A stretch of 61,000 bases of DNA. Source: Flavobacteriia bacterium (GTDB lineage: Bacteria > Bacteroidota > Bacteroidia > Flavobacteriales > Schleiferiaceae). A program made the position numbers and the translations under genes. Positions 8,136-17,071 of the stretch are shown piece by piece; within the stretch, counting starts at the first letter, position 1, and each line of letters begins with the position of its first letter. The stretch covers positions 67,429-128,428 of the forward strand of contig JABXHW010000007.1 in the NCBI GenBank assembly GCA_013373425.1. The letters are read 5' to 3'. The notes under the pieces are model-generated. The model did not search any database, had not been told where the DNA came from, and was given only the letters and a program-made list of their open reading frames with translations.

Positions 8136-8510
8136 TTATTCTGATTTGTCTCCGAGACCGAACAGGAAACTGTTGATAATCGATATCAACAAACTGAAGA
8201 AAAGTGCAGCCCAGAAGCCCGAAACCGTAAACCCATCAATCCAACTTGCGGCGATATTGATCACAATCGCATTGATCACCAAAAGGAAGAGTCCGAAGGT
8301 AAATAAGGTGAGGGGCAAGGTGAGAATAATGAGCAGCGGCTTGATGGTTACATTCAATAAAGACAGTACCACAGCGATGATCACTGCATCCCATGCACTG
8401 GTGACATCAACAAAGGGAAGAAGCCATGCTCCAGCATAGATACTCAAGGCGTTGACAATCAATGTCAAAAAAATATTCCTTGGACGGCGAGACTCGTATC
8501 GAAATTCCAT
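8136..8510 (-). CDS. Phage holin family membrane protein, YvlD type
   Basis: 124 residues with four transmembrane segments (about 13-32, 41-60, 62-90 and 98-118). The family pattern is clear: NALSIYAGAWLLPFV, then DAVIIAVVLSLLNVTIKPLLIILTLPLTLFTFGLFLLVINAIV. The name comes from a Pfam holin clan, but these proteins are chromosomal, widespread and not linked to phage lysis; in Bacillus YvlD relates to envelope stress. There is no phage gene nearby, so a phage role is unlikely. Confidence 0.85.
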   Translation of the reverse strand: MEFRYESRRPRNIFLTLIVNALSIYAGAWLLPFVDVTSAWDAVIIAVVLSLLNVTIKPLLIILTLPLTLFTFGLFLLVINAIVINIAASWIDGFTVSGFWAALFFSLLISIINSFLFGLGDKSE

Positions 8511-8558
8511 ACATCGAATCTACGACTTTTTTACCTTGAGGTCCTTAAAGAAATTCCC

Positions 8559-10430
8559 ATGAAGAAGATCGCAATTTTGGCGGCGACGGCCTTGGTGGCA
8601 TGTCAATCGCCATCCGACGAAAACACAAGCAACGAAGAAACGACGATGAAGTACGCAGAAGACATCCATAGTTTCTCTCGTCCGAATGAGGCCGTAGTGA
8701 AGCATTTGGACATTGCCCTCGATGTTGATTTTGATACAGAAATCATCACTGGAGTGGCCAACTGGACGATTGAATCGGCTGAAGGTGCAACAGAGATTGT
8801 ATTCGACACCGACCAACTCAATATTGAAGAGGTTTCTACAAACGACGGTGGCGTTGTTGAATTTACCCTTGGAGAGGAAGATGAGGTTTTGGGTATTCCA
8901 CTTCAGGTGCCTATCACTTCCGAAACAAAGAATGTGACCATCAAGTATAGCACAGACCCAGGAGCTAAGGCGCTTCAGTGGTTGGAGCCGTCACAAACCT
9001 CAGCGAAAACTCATCCTTTCCTTCTCACACAGAGTCAGGCAATCCTTGCTAGAACTTGGATTCCTTGTCAGGATGGCCCGGGTATCCGCTTTACATATAA
9101 CGCTGATGTGAAGACGCGTGCCGACCTTATGCCGGTAATGAGTGCAGGTGGTAATCCAACAGAACTCTCAGCAGATGGATCGTACAGTTTCGAGATGCCG
9201 CAAGCCATTCCAAGCTATTTGATGGCCTTGGCAATCGGGAATATTGAATTCCGTGCGATTGGTGAGAATACAGGAGTTTACGCCGAACCAAATGTGGTAG
9301 ACACTGCAGCTTGGGAGTTTGGTGATATCGATGCCATGATTACTGCCGCGGAAGAACTCTACGGTCCGTACCGTTGGGGTCGATACGATATAATAGTCCT
9401 TCCTGCGAGCTTCCCATTCGGAGGAATGGAGAATCCTAGAATCACATTTGCGACACCTACCATCTTGGCAGGCGACCGCAGCTTGGTGAGCCTCGTAGCC
9501 CACGAACTAGCGCACAGCTGGAGTGGTAACTTGGTTACCAATGCCACTTGGAACGACTTCTGGTTGAACGAGGGCTTCACAGTGTACTTTGAGCAGCGCA
9601 TCATGGAGGCTGTTTACGGTCGTGAATACAGCGAAATGCTCGCAAGCCATAGTCACGAAGGTCTGATTGATCAAGTGAATGAGTTCATGGAAGAGGCACC
9701 AAATGATACGAAGTTGGCCATCGATCTAACCGATCGCAATCCGGATGATGGGGTGACTACCATCGCTTATGACAAGGGGTACCACTTCCTTCGTCTGGTT
9801 GAAGAAACCGTGGGTCGCGAGCGCTTTGATGCGTTCTTGAAGAACTACTTCGAAACACACGCTTTCCAGGTGATGACTACGGAGCGTTTTGTTGACCTTC
9901 TGACTACCGACCTTCTAACGGAAGAGGAAGCTGGCCAAATCAATGTTCAAGATTGGATTTACGGAACAGGTCTTCCTGAAAATGCTCCTGAGCCAAATCC
10001 AGCTCGATTTGTAGCTGTTGATCAAGCTGCAGAGGCATTCTTAGCAGACGGAAGCTTTGAACCAAGAGACGTAACCAATGAATGGAGTTCGCACGAGTGG
10101 ATGCGTTTCATCGGCAAGGTGGGTAACATCACTTCCGAGCAAGCCGCACAACTCGACGCTCAATATCACTTCTCACAATCTACCAATAGCGAAGTTCTCG
10201 CCGCTTGGTTCCAACCTACGATTCGTTCGGGCTATGAGCCAGTGAATCCGGTAGTAGAAGACTTCCTTATCAATGTTGGTCGCCGCAAATTCCTCACTCC
10301 AACCTATAAGGCCATGATTGAATCAGGCAAGAAAGAGTGGGCAGTTGAAGTATACGAGAAAGCACGTCCGAACTACCACGCGGTAGCGAGAGAAACCATG
10401 GACGATTTGCTTCACGGAGAAGAACAATAG
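8559..10430 (+). CDS. M1-family metallopeptidase, lipoprotein
   Basis: 623 residues similar to the leukotriene A4 hydrolase/aminopeptidase branch of M1. A lipobox (ALVACQS, Cys15) predicts a lipid anchor. Zinc ligands are H315 and H319 of HELAH plus E338 in LNEGF, and the exopeptidase motif GGMEN is at 288-292. The C-terminal part (from about 480) is the helical LTA4H-like domain. It likely trims N-terminal residues from peptides in the periplasm or at the cell surface. The glycosyltransferase gene starts immediately after its stop, so the two are cotranscribed. Confidence 0.92.
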   Translation: MKKIAILAATALVACQSPSDENTSNEETTMKYAEDIHSFSRPNEAVVKHLDIALDVDFDTEIITGVANWTIESAEGATEIVFDTDQLNIEEVSTNDGGVVEFTLGEEDEVLGIPLQVPITSETKNVTIKYSTDPGAKALQWLEPSQTSAKTHPFLLTQSQAILARTWIPCQDGPGIRFTYNADVKTRADLMPVMSAGGNPTELSADGSYSFEMPQAIPSYLMALAIGNIEFRAIGENTGVYAEPNVVDTAAWEFGDIDAMITAAEELYGPYRWGRYDIIVLPASFPFGGMENPRITFATPTILAGDRSLVSLVAHELAHSWSGNLVTNATWNDFWLNEGFTVYFEQRIMEAVYGREYSEMLASHSHEGLIDQVNEFMEEAPNDTKLAIDLTDRNPDDGVTTIAYDKGYHFLRLVEETVGRERFDAFLKNYFETHAFQVMTTERFVDLLTTDLLTEEEAGQINVQDWIYGTGLPENAPEPNPARFVAVDQAAEAFLADGSFEPRDVTNEWSSHEWMRFIGKVGNITSEQAAQLDAQYHFSQSTNSEVLAAWFQPTIRSGYEPVNPVVEDFLINVGRRKFLTPTYKAMIESGKKEWAVEVYEKARPNYHAVARETMDDLLHGEEQ

Positions 10431-11396
10431 ATGAAGGTTAGCGGATTCACATTCGCCCGCAACGCAGATAAACTCTACATCCCAATCAAGGAGAGCATAC
10501 TCAGTGTGCTTCCCTTGGTGGATGAGTTTGTAATTGCCATGGGCGACAACGACGATATTGATCGAACCGAAGAAATCGTCAACAGCATCGGTTCGGATAA
10601 AATCAAGATTGTCCGAACGGTTTGGGACAAGACAGGCAAGTATCTCAAGAATACGGAGTATGCCCATCAAACTGATATTGCCAAGGAGGCATGTACGGGC
10701 GATTGGTTGATTTACATCCAAGGCGACGAAGCCATTCATGAGAAGGATCACGAGGAGATTCGCTCGAATTTGGAGAAGTATCACGATAACCCTGATGTGG
10801 AGGGATTTCTTTTCAACTACAACCACTTCTGGGGAGATTACGATCACGTTCATCGCTCGCACGGCTGGTACAAGCACGAGATTCGAATCATCCGAAACAA
10901 ACCTGAGATTCACAGTTGGAAGGATGCTCAAAGCTTCCGTGTGTACGACACATTCAAAGAGGATTCATACGAAGAATACATGCGGGTGGAGGGCACTCGC
11001 AAATTGCGCGTTGTGCCGTTAAAGGCCTTTATCTACCACTACGGTCATGCTCGTCCCCCTAGAGTGATGTCGAACAAGCGCAAACAGACTTTCGGCACTT
11101 TCCACGGGAAGAAGAAGGGCGAGCGATTGCTCAAGAAGATGCCAGATGAGTTTGACTACGGACCGCTGAATAGGATTCCAAAATTCAAAGGCACTCATCC
11201 AGCTGTGATGAATGAGTGGATGGAAGATTTTCACTGGCAGGAGAAGCTCCAATATTCCGGATCTCCGAATAAGTATCGCCAAAAGCATAAGCACGAGAAG
11301 ACGAAATACCGTCTTGTTTCATTCCTGGAGAACACTTTTAATGGTGGAAACCCAATGTGGTCGTTCCAGAACTTTGAAATCGTAAAACCCAAATAG
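10431..11396 (+). CDS. Glycosyltransferase, GT2-like
   Basis: 321 residues with a GT-A type fold: beta1 GFTFARNADKLYIP, a DEFVIAMGDNDDIDRTEEI motif for nucleotide-sugar binding, and IQGDEAIH at about 96-103 where GT2 enzymes carry their metal- or donor-binding acid (the usual Q-x-DE form). No membrane segments, so it acts in the cytoplasm. Donor and acceptor cannot be told. Starts 0 bp after the M1 stop and ends 1 bp before the AlkD-like gene: part of a tight operon whose members have no obvious shared pathway. Confidence 0.8.
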   Translation: MKVSGFTFARNADKLYIPIKESILSVLPLVDEFVIAMGDNDDIDRTEEIVNSIGSDKIKIVRTVWDKTGKYLKNTEYAHQTDIAKEACTGDWLIYIQGDEAIHEKDHEEIRSNLEKYHDNPDVEGFLFNYNHFWGDYDHVHRSHGWYKHEIRIIRNKPEIHSWKDAQSFRVYDTFKEDSYEEYMRVEGTRKLRVVPLKAFIYHYGHARPPRVMSNKRKQTFGTFHGKKKGERLLKKMPDEFDYGPLNRIPKFKGTHPAVMNEWMEDFHWQEKLQYSGSPNKYRQKHKHEKTKYRLVSFLENTFNGGNPMWSFQNFEIVKPK

Positions 11397-11397
11397 A

Positions 11398-12120
11398 ATG
11401 ACCTCAGATCAACTCGTCGCTGCATTAGAAGAATTGAGCATACCTGCTCGGAAGGAACACAATCCGAAGTTCTTCAAGGCTGGGAAAGGGGAGTATGCTG
11501 AAGGAGATAAGTTCATTGGAAATAAGGTGCCCGATATGCGCGCTATGGCTAAAGGGTGCTGGCAGGATATGTCGGATGAAGAAATTGCCAAGACGTTGAA
11601 TTCGGAATGGCATGAAGCGCGACTTACCGCTGTTTTTATTCTCTATCATCATTACTCAAAGTCGAAGAAGAATCCAGCACGACGAGAGGAGATCGTTCAA
11701 CTGTACCTAGATAACCTAATAGGCATCAATAATTGGGACTTAGTGGATTCTTCTGCTCCTTATATTCTGGGCGATTGGCTCTTGGATAAAGACCGCAGCA
11801 TCCTCAGAGAATTTGCAGAGTCGGACGATCTCTGGAAACAGAGGATTGCCATGGTGGCAACGTATTGGTTCATTCGCAAAGAACAGTTTCAGGATACGCT
11901 TGAGATTGCAGAGATGTTACTCTTCCACGAACACGATTTGATTCATAAGGCTGTGGGTTGGATGTTGAGAGAGATGGGGAATCGCAATGAAGATTTACTC
12001 AGACAATTCCTTGAACATCATGCCCATCACATGCCAAGAACAGCGCTTCGATACTCTATCGAAAAGCTTGATAAGAAGGAGCGCCAACATTGGATGACCG
12101 CCAAGGATAGAAAACTTTAG
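11398..12120 (+). CDS. DNA alkylation repair protein, AlkD-like HEAT-repeat glycosylase
   Basis: 240 residues of ALK/HEAT-like repeats. Matches the AlkD family pattern: KFFKAGKGEYAEGDKFIGNKVPDMR near the start, WHEARLTAVFIL, NNWDLVDSSAPYILGDWL (about 112-130, the family signature with catalytic-site W and D), and KAVGWMLREMG. AlkD removes N3- and N7-alkylated bases by a mechanism that does not flip them. Together with the ATL gene at 3798 the window has two alkylation-damage functions, in separate operons. Confidence 0.9.
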   Translation: MTSDQLVAALEELSIPARKEHNPKFFKAGKGEYAEGDKFIGNKVPDMRAMAKGCWQDMSDEEIAKTLNSEWHEARLTAVFILYHHYSKSKKNPARREEIVQLYLDNLIGINNWDLVDSSAPYILGDWLLDKDRSILREFAESDDLWKQRIAMVATYWFIRKEQFQDTLEIAEMLLFHEHDLIHKAVGWMLREMGNRNEDLLRQFLEHHAHHMPRTALRYSIEKLDKKERQHWMTAKDRKL

Positions 12121-12162
12121 GATCTAAGCGGCGTTAAGTTCACGTACTCATCACTTAATTCA

Positions 12163-13557
12163 ATGGTAAGCTTGATATCTGATCTTCAAAGGCTTCATCG
12201 TGCTCAAACCGACTTTTTCATGTCAGGCGCTACGCGTACCTACGCTGCGCGAAAGGTAATTCTCAAGAAGTACAGACAGGTCATTTTAGAGCATGAACAG
12301 GCCATTATAGATGCACTTCATCACGACTTTAGAAAGCCGGAGTGGGAAACTTGGACTTCTGAAATAGGGATGGTCATCAATGAAATAGACCATGCACTAA
12401 AGAACTTGAAGACTTGGATGAAGCCACAGAAAGTGGGAACACCCATCCCCCTTCAGCTTGGAAGTACCAGGGTTTATCGTGAGCCACACGGACGTTGTGT
12501 GATCATTGCGCCGTGGAATTATCCGGTTCAGTTACTTCTCGACCCACTCGCAGCGTGTATCTCGGCTGGGAATACGGCTTTAGTCAAGCCCTCCGAATTC
12601 ACACCGGCAACTTCGGATGTACTTCAAAGTATTATTGAGAAGACTTTTCCTGAAGAGTGGGTTAAGTTGATTCAAGGCGATGGTGCAGAGCTCTTCCCAA
12701 TTATTTTGGACCACTATCAACCACAACACATCTTCTTCACGGGCTCTACTGCTGTTGGGAGAATCATCGGCAAGCAGGCGGGGGAGCGATTGATCCCGTG
12801 CATTTTAGAACTTGGAGGGAAAAGTCCGGCTGTCATTGATGGAACCACACCTACAAAAGTAGCGGTCCGGAGAGTGCTATTCGGCAAGTACTTCAACGGT
12901 GGACAAACCTGTGTAGCTCCAGACTATTTGCTAGTTCATAAGAATCATATTGATGCATTCATTTCGGTCTTTAAGTCGGAACTAAAACGAAGCTATGGCG
13001 AAGACGCGTTACAGTCGCCCGACTATGCCGCGATGATCCACAGGCGCGCTTATGATCGTCAGATGGATCTGATGAAAGACGGAACAGTAATCGTCGGTGG
13101 AAAGGGGGATGAAAGCTCTCTGAAAATACAACCAACCCTACTCATAGATGTGAAACTTGATAGCCGAGTGATGAGTGAGGAGATATTCGGTCCGGTTCTT
13201 CCCGTTCTTACGTATGAATCGGAAGACGAGATATTGAAGATTGTCTCGCAGAACCCAGACCCATTGGCTTTCTACATCTACAGTAAGGACAAGGGATTTC
13301 AGAAGCGATTGATTTGCAAGATCTCCTTCGGAAGTGGGGCGATAAACTCATCGACCATTCATTTCGCCAACCCGCATGCGCCAATGGGCGGAGTCCGAAG
13401 TAGCGGAATCGGTTCCTATCACGGTCGAGCTGGTTTCGATGCCTTCTCGAATGCGAAGAGCATCTTGAATTCTTACACTTTCCCAGACCCAATCTTTAAG
13501 TATGCACCGTACTCTGGATGGAGCTTGAAGTTGGTGAAACGACTTTTTAGAAGGTAG
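12163..13557 (+). CDS. Aldehyde dehydrogenase, class 3-like
   Basis: Oxidises aldehydes to acids with NAD(P)+. 464 residues, the shorter class 3 (ALDH3) length. Visible elements are the PWNYP motif at 117-121, the cofactor glycine motif FTGSTAVGR at 192-200, general base E216 in ELGGKSP, and catalytic cysteine C250 in GGQTC. The C-terminal part has GGVRSSGIGSYHG. It follows the AlkD-like gene by 42 bp and is probably the last gene of that run. Substrate unknown; fatty aldehydes are typical of the class. Confidence 0.92.
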   Translation: MVSLISDLQRLHRAQTDFFMSGATRTYAARKVILKKYRQVILEHEQAIIDALHHDFRKPEWETWTSEIGMVINEIDHALKNLKTWMKPQKVGTPIPLQLGSTRVYREPHGRCVIIAPWNYPVQLLLDPLAACISAGNTALVKPSEFTPATSDVLQSIIEKTFPEEWVKLIQGDGAELFPIILDHYQPQHIFFTGSTAVGRIIGKQAGERLIPCILELGGKSPAVIDGTTPTKVAVRRVLFGKYFNGGQTCVAPDYLLVHKNHIDAFISVFKSELKRSYGEDALQSPDYAAMIHRRAYDRQMDLMKDGTVIVGGKGDESSLKIQPTLLIDVKLDSRVMSEEIFGPVLPVLTYESEDEILKIVSQNPDPLAFYIYSKDKGFQKRLICKISFGSGAINSSTIHFANPHAPMGGVRSSGIGSYHGRAGFDAFSNAKSILNSYTFPDPIFKYAPYSGWSLKLVKRLFRR

Positions 13558-13592
13558 AAAACTACGGCGTGGGGACGTGGGCGAGGGTGCGT

Positions 13593-13678
13593 GCTGGGGT
13601 GCGACCCCAGGGGGCAGCGCCCGCTACCCCACCATCAAGTTATTGAATCCTGGATAACTAGCCGGAGATAAACGTTTA
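13593..13678 (+). repeat. Dispersed intergenic repeat, copy A
   Basis: An 86-bp element: a perfect hairpin CTGGGGT-gcg-ACCCCAG (13594-13610), then GGCAGCGCCCGCTACCCCA, a 37-bp variable stretch containing AAGTTA, and the palindrome TAAACGTTTA (13669-13678). Copy B at 16948-17033 has the same order and nearly the same spacing. It lies between the aldehyde dehydrogenase and VOC genes. No T-run follows, so it is not a standard terminator. Confidence 0.6.
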
Positions 13679-13758
13679 AATACGGCTCTTTTTGCGCTGA
13701 CTCATTTCTTACTTCGCGGTGATTTCATCTTTCCTATCTTCTCAAAAATTCAACAACC

Positions 13759-14127
13759 ATGGCTAAATCTAAAACCTATCCGGTGGTTCACTTCGAGTTG
13801 GGCTGTAAAGACATCGATGCCACTTCAAAGTTTTATCAATCCGTATTTAATTGGGAAATCACTCCAAGAGAACACTCAAATGATGTTGATACAGGATCGG
13901 GAGAAGGTGTACAAGGTCATATAACAGCGCTCGGACACGAACCACACAAGTACGTCAATATCTATATCCAAACTCCTGATATGGAAGAGACTGTAACAGA
14001 AGTCAAGGAGCATGGTGGCAAGGTGCTTATTGGGCCCATTCCATTACCAGATGGGAGTCAGTTTGCTTGGATTGAAGACGTGGCTGGAAATACAATCGGC
14101 CTGATTACAGCAAAAAGCGCTGGATAA
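13759..14127 (+). CDS. VOC (glyoxalase/bleomycin resistance) family protein
   Basis: 122 residues, one VOC module pair: the N-terminal HFELGCKDIDATSKFYQSVFNWEI gives the first metal-ligand histidine position, and FAWIEDVAGNTIGLI near the C-terminus carries the usual terminal glutamate. Members are metal-dependent lyases, dioxygenases or binding proteins, and substrate cannot be deduced. Its last 23 bp overlap the 3' end of the convergent hydrolase gene. Confidence 0.85.
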   Translation: MAKSKTYPVVHFELGCKDIDATSKFYQSVFNWEITPREHSNDVDTGSGEGVQGHITALGHEPHKYVNIYIQTPDMEETVTEVKEHGGKVLIGPIPLPDGSQFAWIEDVAGNTIGLITAKSAG

Positions 14128-14794
14128 GGTCGGCAATGTTGGAAGGGTCTAACTTCTCTAGAGGATGCTCCCATCCAACTAGTTCCTCGTAGCGGGCATC
14201 GGGAAGACTCAAGCTTACACTTTCCGATTCAGAAGCCGTGACCATCTTATCTTCAGTGCCGCGAGTAACCACCACCGGATGCTGTATGTATTGGAGTCTT
14301 TCTTCTGTGAGTAGCGGATGATCACCAAGTGTTAGCATCAATCGAGTTGTAGCTTCGCAAACGGCCTTCCATTGCTCTCCATGAAGGGATTCGAGATGCT
14401 TCGCATAATGTGGAACCTTTGACTCGAGTAACGCGGGGTCGAGATAGCGAATTTCTTTCTTTGCACCTTCTGGAGACCAGCTGAATTTCGTCCCGAGCGT
14501 AAGGATATGTCGAATGCGTTCTGGACTCTTTTGAACGGTAAGGAGCGCAACGTATCCGCCCATGCTATATCCGAAGATGTCGGCACCAAGAATGTTCTTT
14601 TCACTGAGCCACAAGCCGAACTCTTTGGCCAATTGGCCCATTTCGAATCCCCCAGAAGAGACTTCTTCACCGCCGTGGCCTTTGAAATTATAAATGAGAA
14701 TTGGACGGTCGGTTCGTTCAGCAAGCGCTTCCGCAACGGGTTGAAGTTGCTTTCCAGCGCCTAATGCACCGTGTAGAAGAACAATAGGATTCAA
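14105..14794 (-). CDS. Alpha/beta hydrolase
   Basis: 229 residues, cytoplasmic. The oxyanion motif LLHGALG is at 6-12, the nucleophile elbow GYSMGG puts the catalytic serine at 77, an acid lies in RGTEDKMV (about 187), and the histidine in GWEHPLE (about 210). Substrate unknown; similar proteins hydrolyse small esters or thioesters. Its ATG overlaps the dnaG stop by 4 bp, so it is translated from the dnaG message, and its 3' end runs 23 bp into the convergent VOC gene. Confidence 0.85.
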   Translation of the reverse strand: MNPIVLLHGALGAGKQLQPVAEALAERTDRPILIYNFKGHGGEEVSSGGFEMGQLAKEFGLWLSEKNILGADIFGYSMGGYVALLTVQKSPERIRHILTLGTKFSWSPEGAKKEIRYLDPALLESKVPHYAKHLESLHGEQWKAVCEATTRLMLTLGDHPLLTEERLQYIQHPVVVTRGTEDKMVTASESESVSLSLPDARYEELVGWEHPLEKLDPSNIADLIQRFLL

Positions 14795-16776
14795 ATTACA
14801 CGGTTTAAACGGTTATTGATTTTATTGCGCATGCGAGTGAGCTTGGCCACACGTTCGAGTGCGCCCATGACATCTTCAACTTTGTGCTCTTTCATCGCAT
14901 CGTTGATGTCTTGAATCATCTTCTCCACCTTGCATACTTTAAATCGAAGTACGGCCTCGATGGTGAATTTGGACAGGTGAACGATGCGATCGAGCACAAA
15001 TACCTCCTTGCGTTTCCAATCGCTCAAAGCATATCGCTCTGTCATAAGATCGGTCGCCATAGACGACATGCGCTGGTCTTCAGAACGTGCAAAATCTTGT
15101 CCGGATGGTAGCGGCTCTTCGTTGTTGTAAGCCTTCACAATCGCCGAGTAGACCTCTTGGAAGACGGCGTTCTCGAAAGAGAATCCGTCTTCAGCCAATT
15201 CTTCTAAAATGAAAACAGCTGCAGGTTCCTCTAGCTTCTCCTTATTCTCCGGATTGTCGGGCTCAGCATCGAATCGAATCACATCTTCTGGATGATTGAG
15301 CAATACCCAGATGAGTGCTTCTTCTTGGTGATAGTGCAGACTGTCCTGAGCGTCTGAGAGGAAGGCATCAGGAGCAACTTCTAATGCTTCTGGTGGCGGC
15401 ACATTGTCACGGACCACCTCCATCCGACGTTGCTCCGACTTGTTTCTCTTATTCTTTTCGTCGAGGTGCTTCTTGCGTAACTGCGCCAACTCGGCATAGA
15501 GGACTTTCTCCTCCATGTCCATGATTTGCGAACAGGTGCGGAGATACACATCTCTTGAAATCTCGTCGGGGATTAGGGCGATGCTCTGAACGATATCTCG
15601 AATGACATTGGCTTTCGCGATGGGGTCGTTCTTACTATCGGTCATCAACAACTTCGCCTTGAAGCTGATGAAATCCGATTCCTCTTCCTTTAGGTAATCC
15701 TCTAACTCATGTTGAGGGTGCTTTCTCGCGAAGCTATCCGGATCTTCTCCATCGGGGAATAACAGTACTCGAACATTCAGTCCTTCCTCTAAGATGAGGT
15801 CGATTCCTCTAAAGGACGCTTTGATTCCCGCAGCATCTCCATCATAAAGAATGGTGATGTTATTGGTCAGTCTGCGGATGAGCCGAATTTGCTCAACAGT
15901 GAGTGAAGTGCCCGAGCTAGACACCACGTTTTTCACCCCTGCTTGGTGAAGGGAAATGACGTCCGTATACCCTTCAACAAGAAGGCATTTGTCGGCCTTT
16001 ACAATTTCACCTTTAGCTTGATAGAGACCGTAAAGAATCTTGCTCTTGTGGTATATCTCACTTTCAGGTGAGTTGAGGTATTTGGCGGTCTTTTTATCGT
16101 TTCTGAGAACACGTCCACCAAATCCCAAGGTTCGTCCAGAAAGACTGTGAATTGGGAAAATAACACGACCCCAGAAACGATCCATTAGATCTCCCGAATC
16201 GCGTTTGATAGTAAGGCCACTCTTTACTAGAAACTCTTCGCTATAGCCTTTATCGAGCGCATCTTGACTAAACTTTCCTCGTCCGCTGGGTGCGTACCCC
16301 AAGTGGAAAGCCTTCATAGTTTCATCGGTGAAGCCGCGTTCTTTGAAGTAACTATGACCGATGTTCTGACCTTCTTCGCTTTCCCAAAGTTGTTCCTCGA
16401 AATAGTTCTGGGCAAATTCCGAAACCACGTACAGGCTTTCTCTTTCGGAGGCTGCTTGCATCTGCTCATCGCTTACCTCATCCTCTTCTATCTCGATGTT
16501 GTATTTCCTGGCGAGATAACGCAGAGCTTCTGGGTACGTAAAGTGCTCGTGTTCCATCAAGAATGAAACGGCGGTTCCACCTTTACCCGAAGAGAAATCC
16601 TTGAAGATTTGCTTGGCCGGGGAAACGTAGAAACTAGGCGTTTTTTCAGTCGTAAAAGGACTCAACCCCTTGAGTGAACTCCCCGATTTCTTGAGCTGCA
16701 CAAATTCACCAACAACCTCCTCGATGCGTACTGCTTCGAAGATGCGATTAACGGTGTCTTGTGAGATTCTGCCCAT
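14791..16776 (-). CDS. dnaG: DNA primase, lacking the N-terminal zinc ligands
   Basis: Makes RNA primers at the replication fork. 661 residues: CHC2-type N-terminal domain (1-100), RNA polymerase core with Toprim motifs (LLVEGYTDVISLHQAG and ITILYDGDAAG), and a C-terminal helicase-binding region. The fold-conserved PF..EKTPSF and SGKGG segments are intact, but the four zinc ligands of E. coli DnaG (C40, H43, C61, C64) align with S39, T42, D60 and S63. I recall the same substitution in other Flavobacteriia. The start at 16776 gives the standard N-terminus (GRISQDTVNRIFEAVRIEEVVGEF). Confidence 0.93.
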   Translation of the reverse strand: MGRISQDTVNRIFEAVRIEEVVGEFVQLKKSGSSLKGLSPFTTEKTPSFYVSPAKQIFKDFSSGKGGTAVSFLMEHEHFTYPEALRYLARKYNIEIEEDEVSDEQMQAASERESLYVVSEFAQNYFEEQLWESEEGQNIGHSYFKERGFTDETMKAFHLGYAPSGRGKFSQDALDKGYSEEFLVKSGLTIKRDSGDLMDRFWGRVIFPIHSLSGRTLGFGGRVLRNDKKTAKYLNSPESEIYHKSKILYGLYQAKGEIVKADKCLLVEGYTDVISLHQAGVKNVVSSSGTSLTVEQIRLIRRLTNNITILYDGDAAGIKASFRGIDLILEEGLNVRVLLFPDGEDPDSFARKHPQHELEDYLKEEESDFISFKAKLLMTDSKNDPIAKANVIRDIVQSIALIPDEISRDVYLRTCSQIMDMEEKVLYAELAQLRKKHLDEKNKRNKSEQRRMEVVRDNVPPPEALEVAPDAFLSDAQDSLHYHQEEALIWVLLNHPEDVIRFDAEPDNPENKEKLEEPAAVFILEELAEDGFSFENAVFQEVYSAIVKAYNNEEPLPSGQDFARSEDQRMSSMATDLMTERYALSDWKRKEVFVLDRIVHLSKFTIEAVLRFKVCKVEKMIQDINDAMKEHKVEDVMGALERVAKLTRMRNKINNRLNRVI

Positions 16777-16830
16777 AGGGGGCTAAGGTAAGAAAGGTTG
16801 GTGGAGTTTGAAGGGGTGGAGAGTTGGAGA

Positions 16831-16850
16831 ACTGGACAACTGGACAACTG
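16831..16850 (+). repeat. Short period-8 tandem repeat
   Basis: Two and a half copies of ACTGGACA in a wider stretch of degenerate TGGAGA/ACTGG units (16800-16930). Confidence 0.6.
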
Positions 16851-16947
16851 CAAGATTGGAGGACAAGATGGTTGGGTCGCGGTAGGGTTTGAGAATAGGT
16901 GAACTGGGGGACTGGTGAAGCGGAGAACTGCAATTGTGGTAAAAAGT

Positions 16948-17033
16948 GCTAGGGCTGATGCCCGGGGCGAGCTCCCGCTGCCCCAGTATGAAGTTACGAA
17001 GTGCAGGAGCATTAAGCGGTGGGTAAACGTTTA
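16948..17033 (+). repeat. Dispersed intergenic repeat, copy B
   Basis: Matches copy A (13593-13678) in order: a GC hairpin (GGGC-tgat-GCCC at 16952-16963), GGCGAGCTCCCGCTGCCCCA, an AAGTTA-containing spacer of 38 bp (37 in copy A), and the same 10-bp palindrome TAAACGTTTA (17024-17033). Same orientation as copy A, 3.36 kb apart, on the other side of the VOC/hydrolase/dnaG block. Confidence 0.6.
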
Positions 17034-17054
17034 CTTACGCCTTCGAAGAAAGAA

Positions 17055-17071
17055 TTACGTGAATCACGTAA
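17055..17071. promoter_or_regulatory. Perfect 17-bp palindrome, candidate operator
   Basis: TTACGTGA-A-TCACGTAA, 8-bp arms with a single central base. It lies in the region upstream of dnaG (about 280 bp before its ATG). The size and symmetry suit a dimeric regulator, but no regulator gene is adjacent. Confidence 0.35.

Noticed and set aside
8136-8510. Holin name suggesting a prophage
   Set aside because: The protein is the chromosomal YvlD-type four-helix protein; no phage gene is near it.
13594-13610. Hairpin in repeat copy A as terminator of the aldehyde dehydrogenase gene
   Set aside because: The stem is strong but no T run follows on the + strand; it fits better as part of the dispersed repeat.
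16662-17012. 116-codon minus-strand frame over the dnaG start and upstream repeats
   Set aside because: Its product is low-complexity Ser/Pro/Leu sequence translated from the TGG/GGAGA repeats, and part lies on dnaG in another frame.
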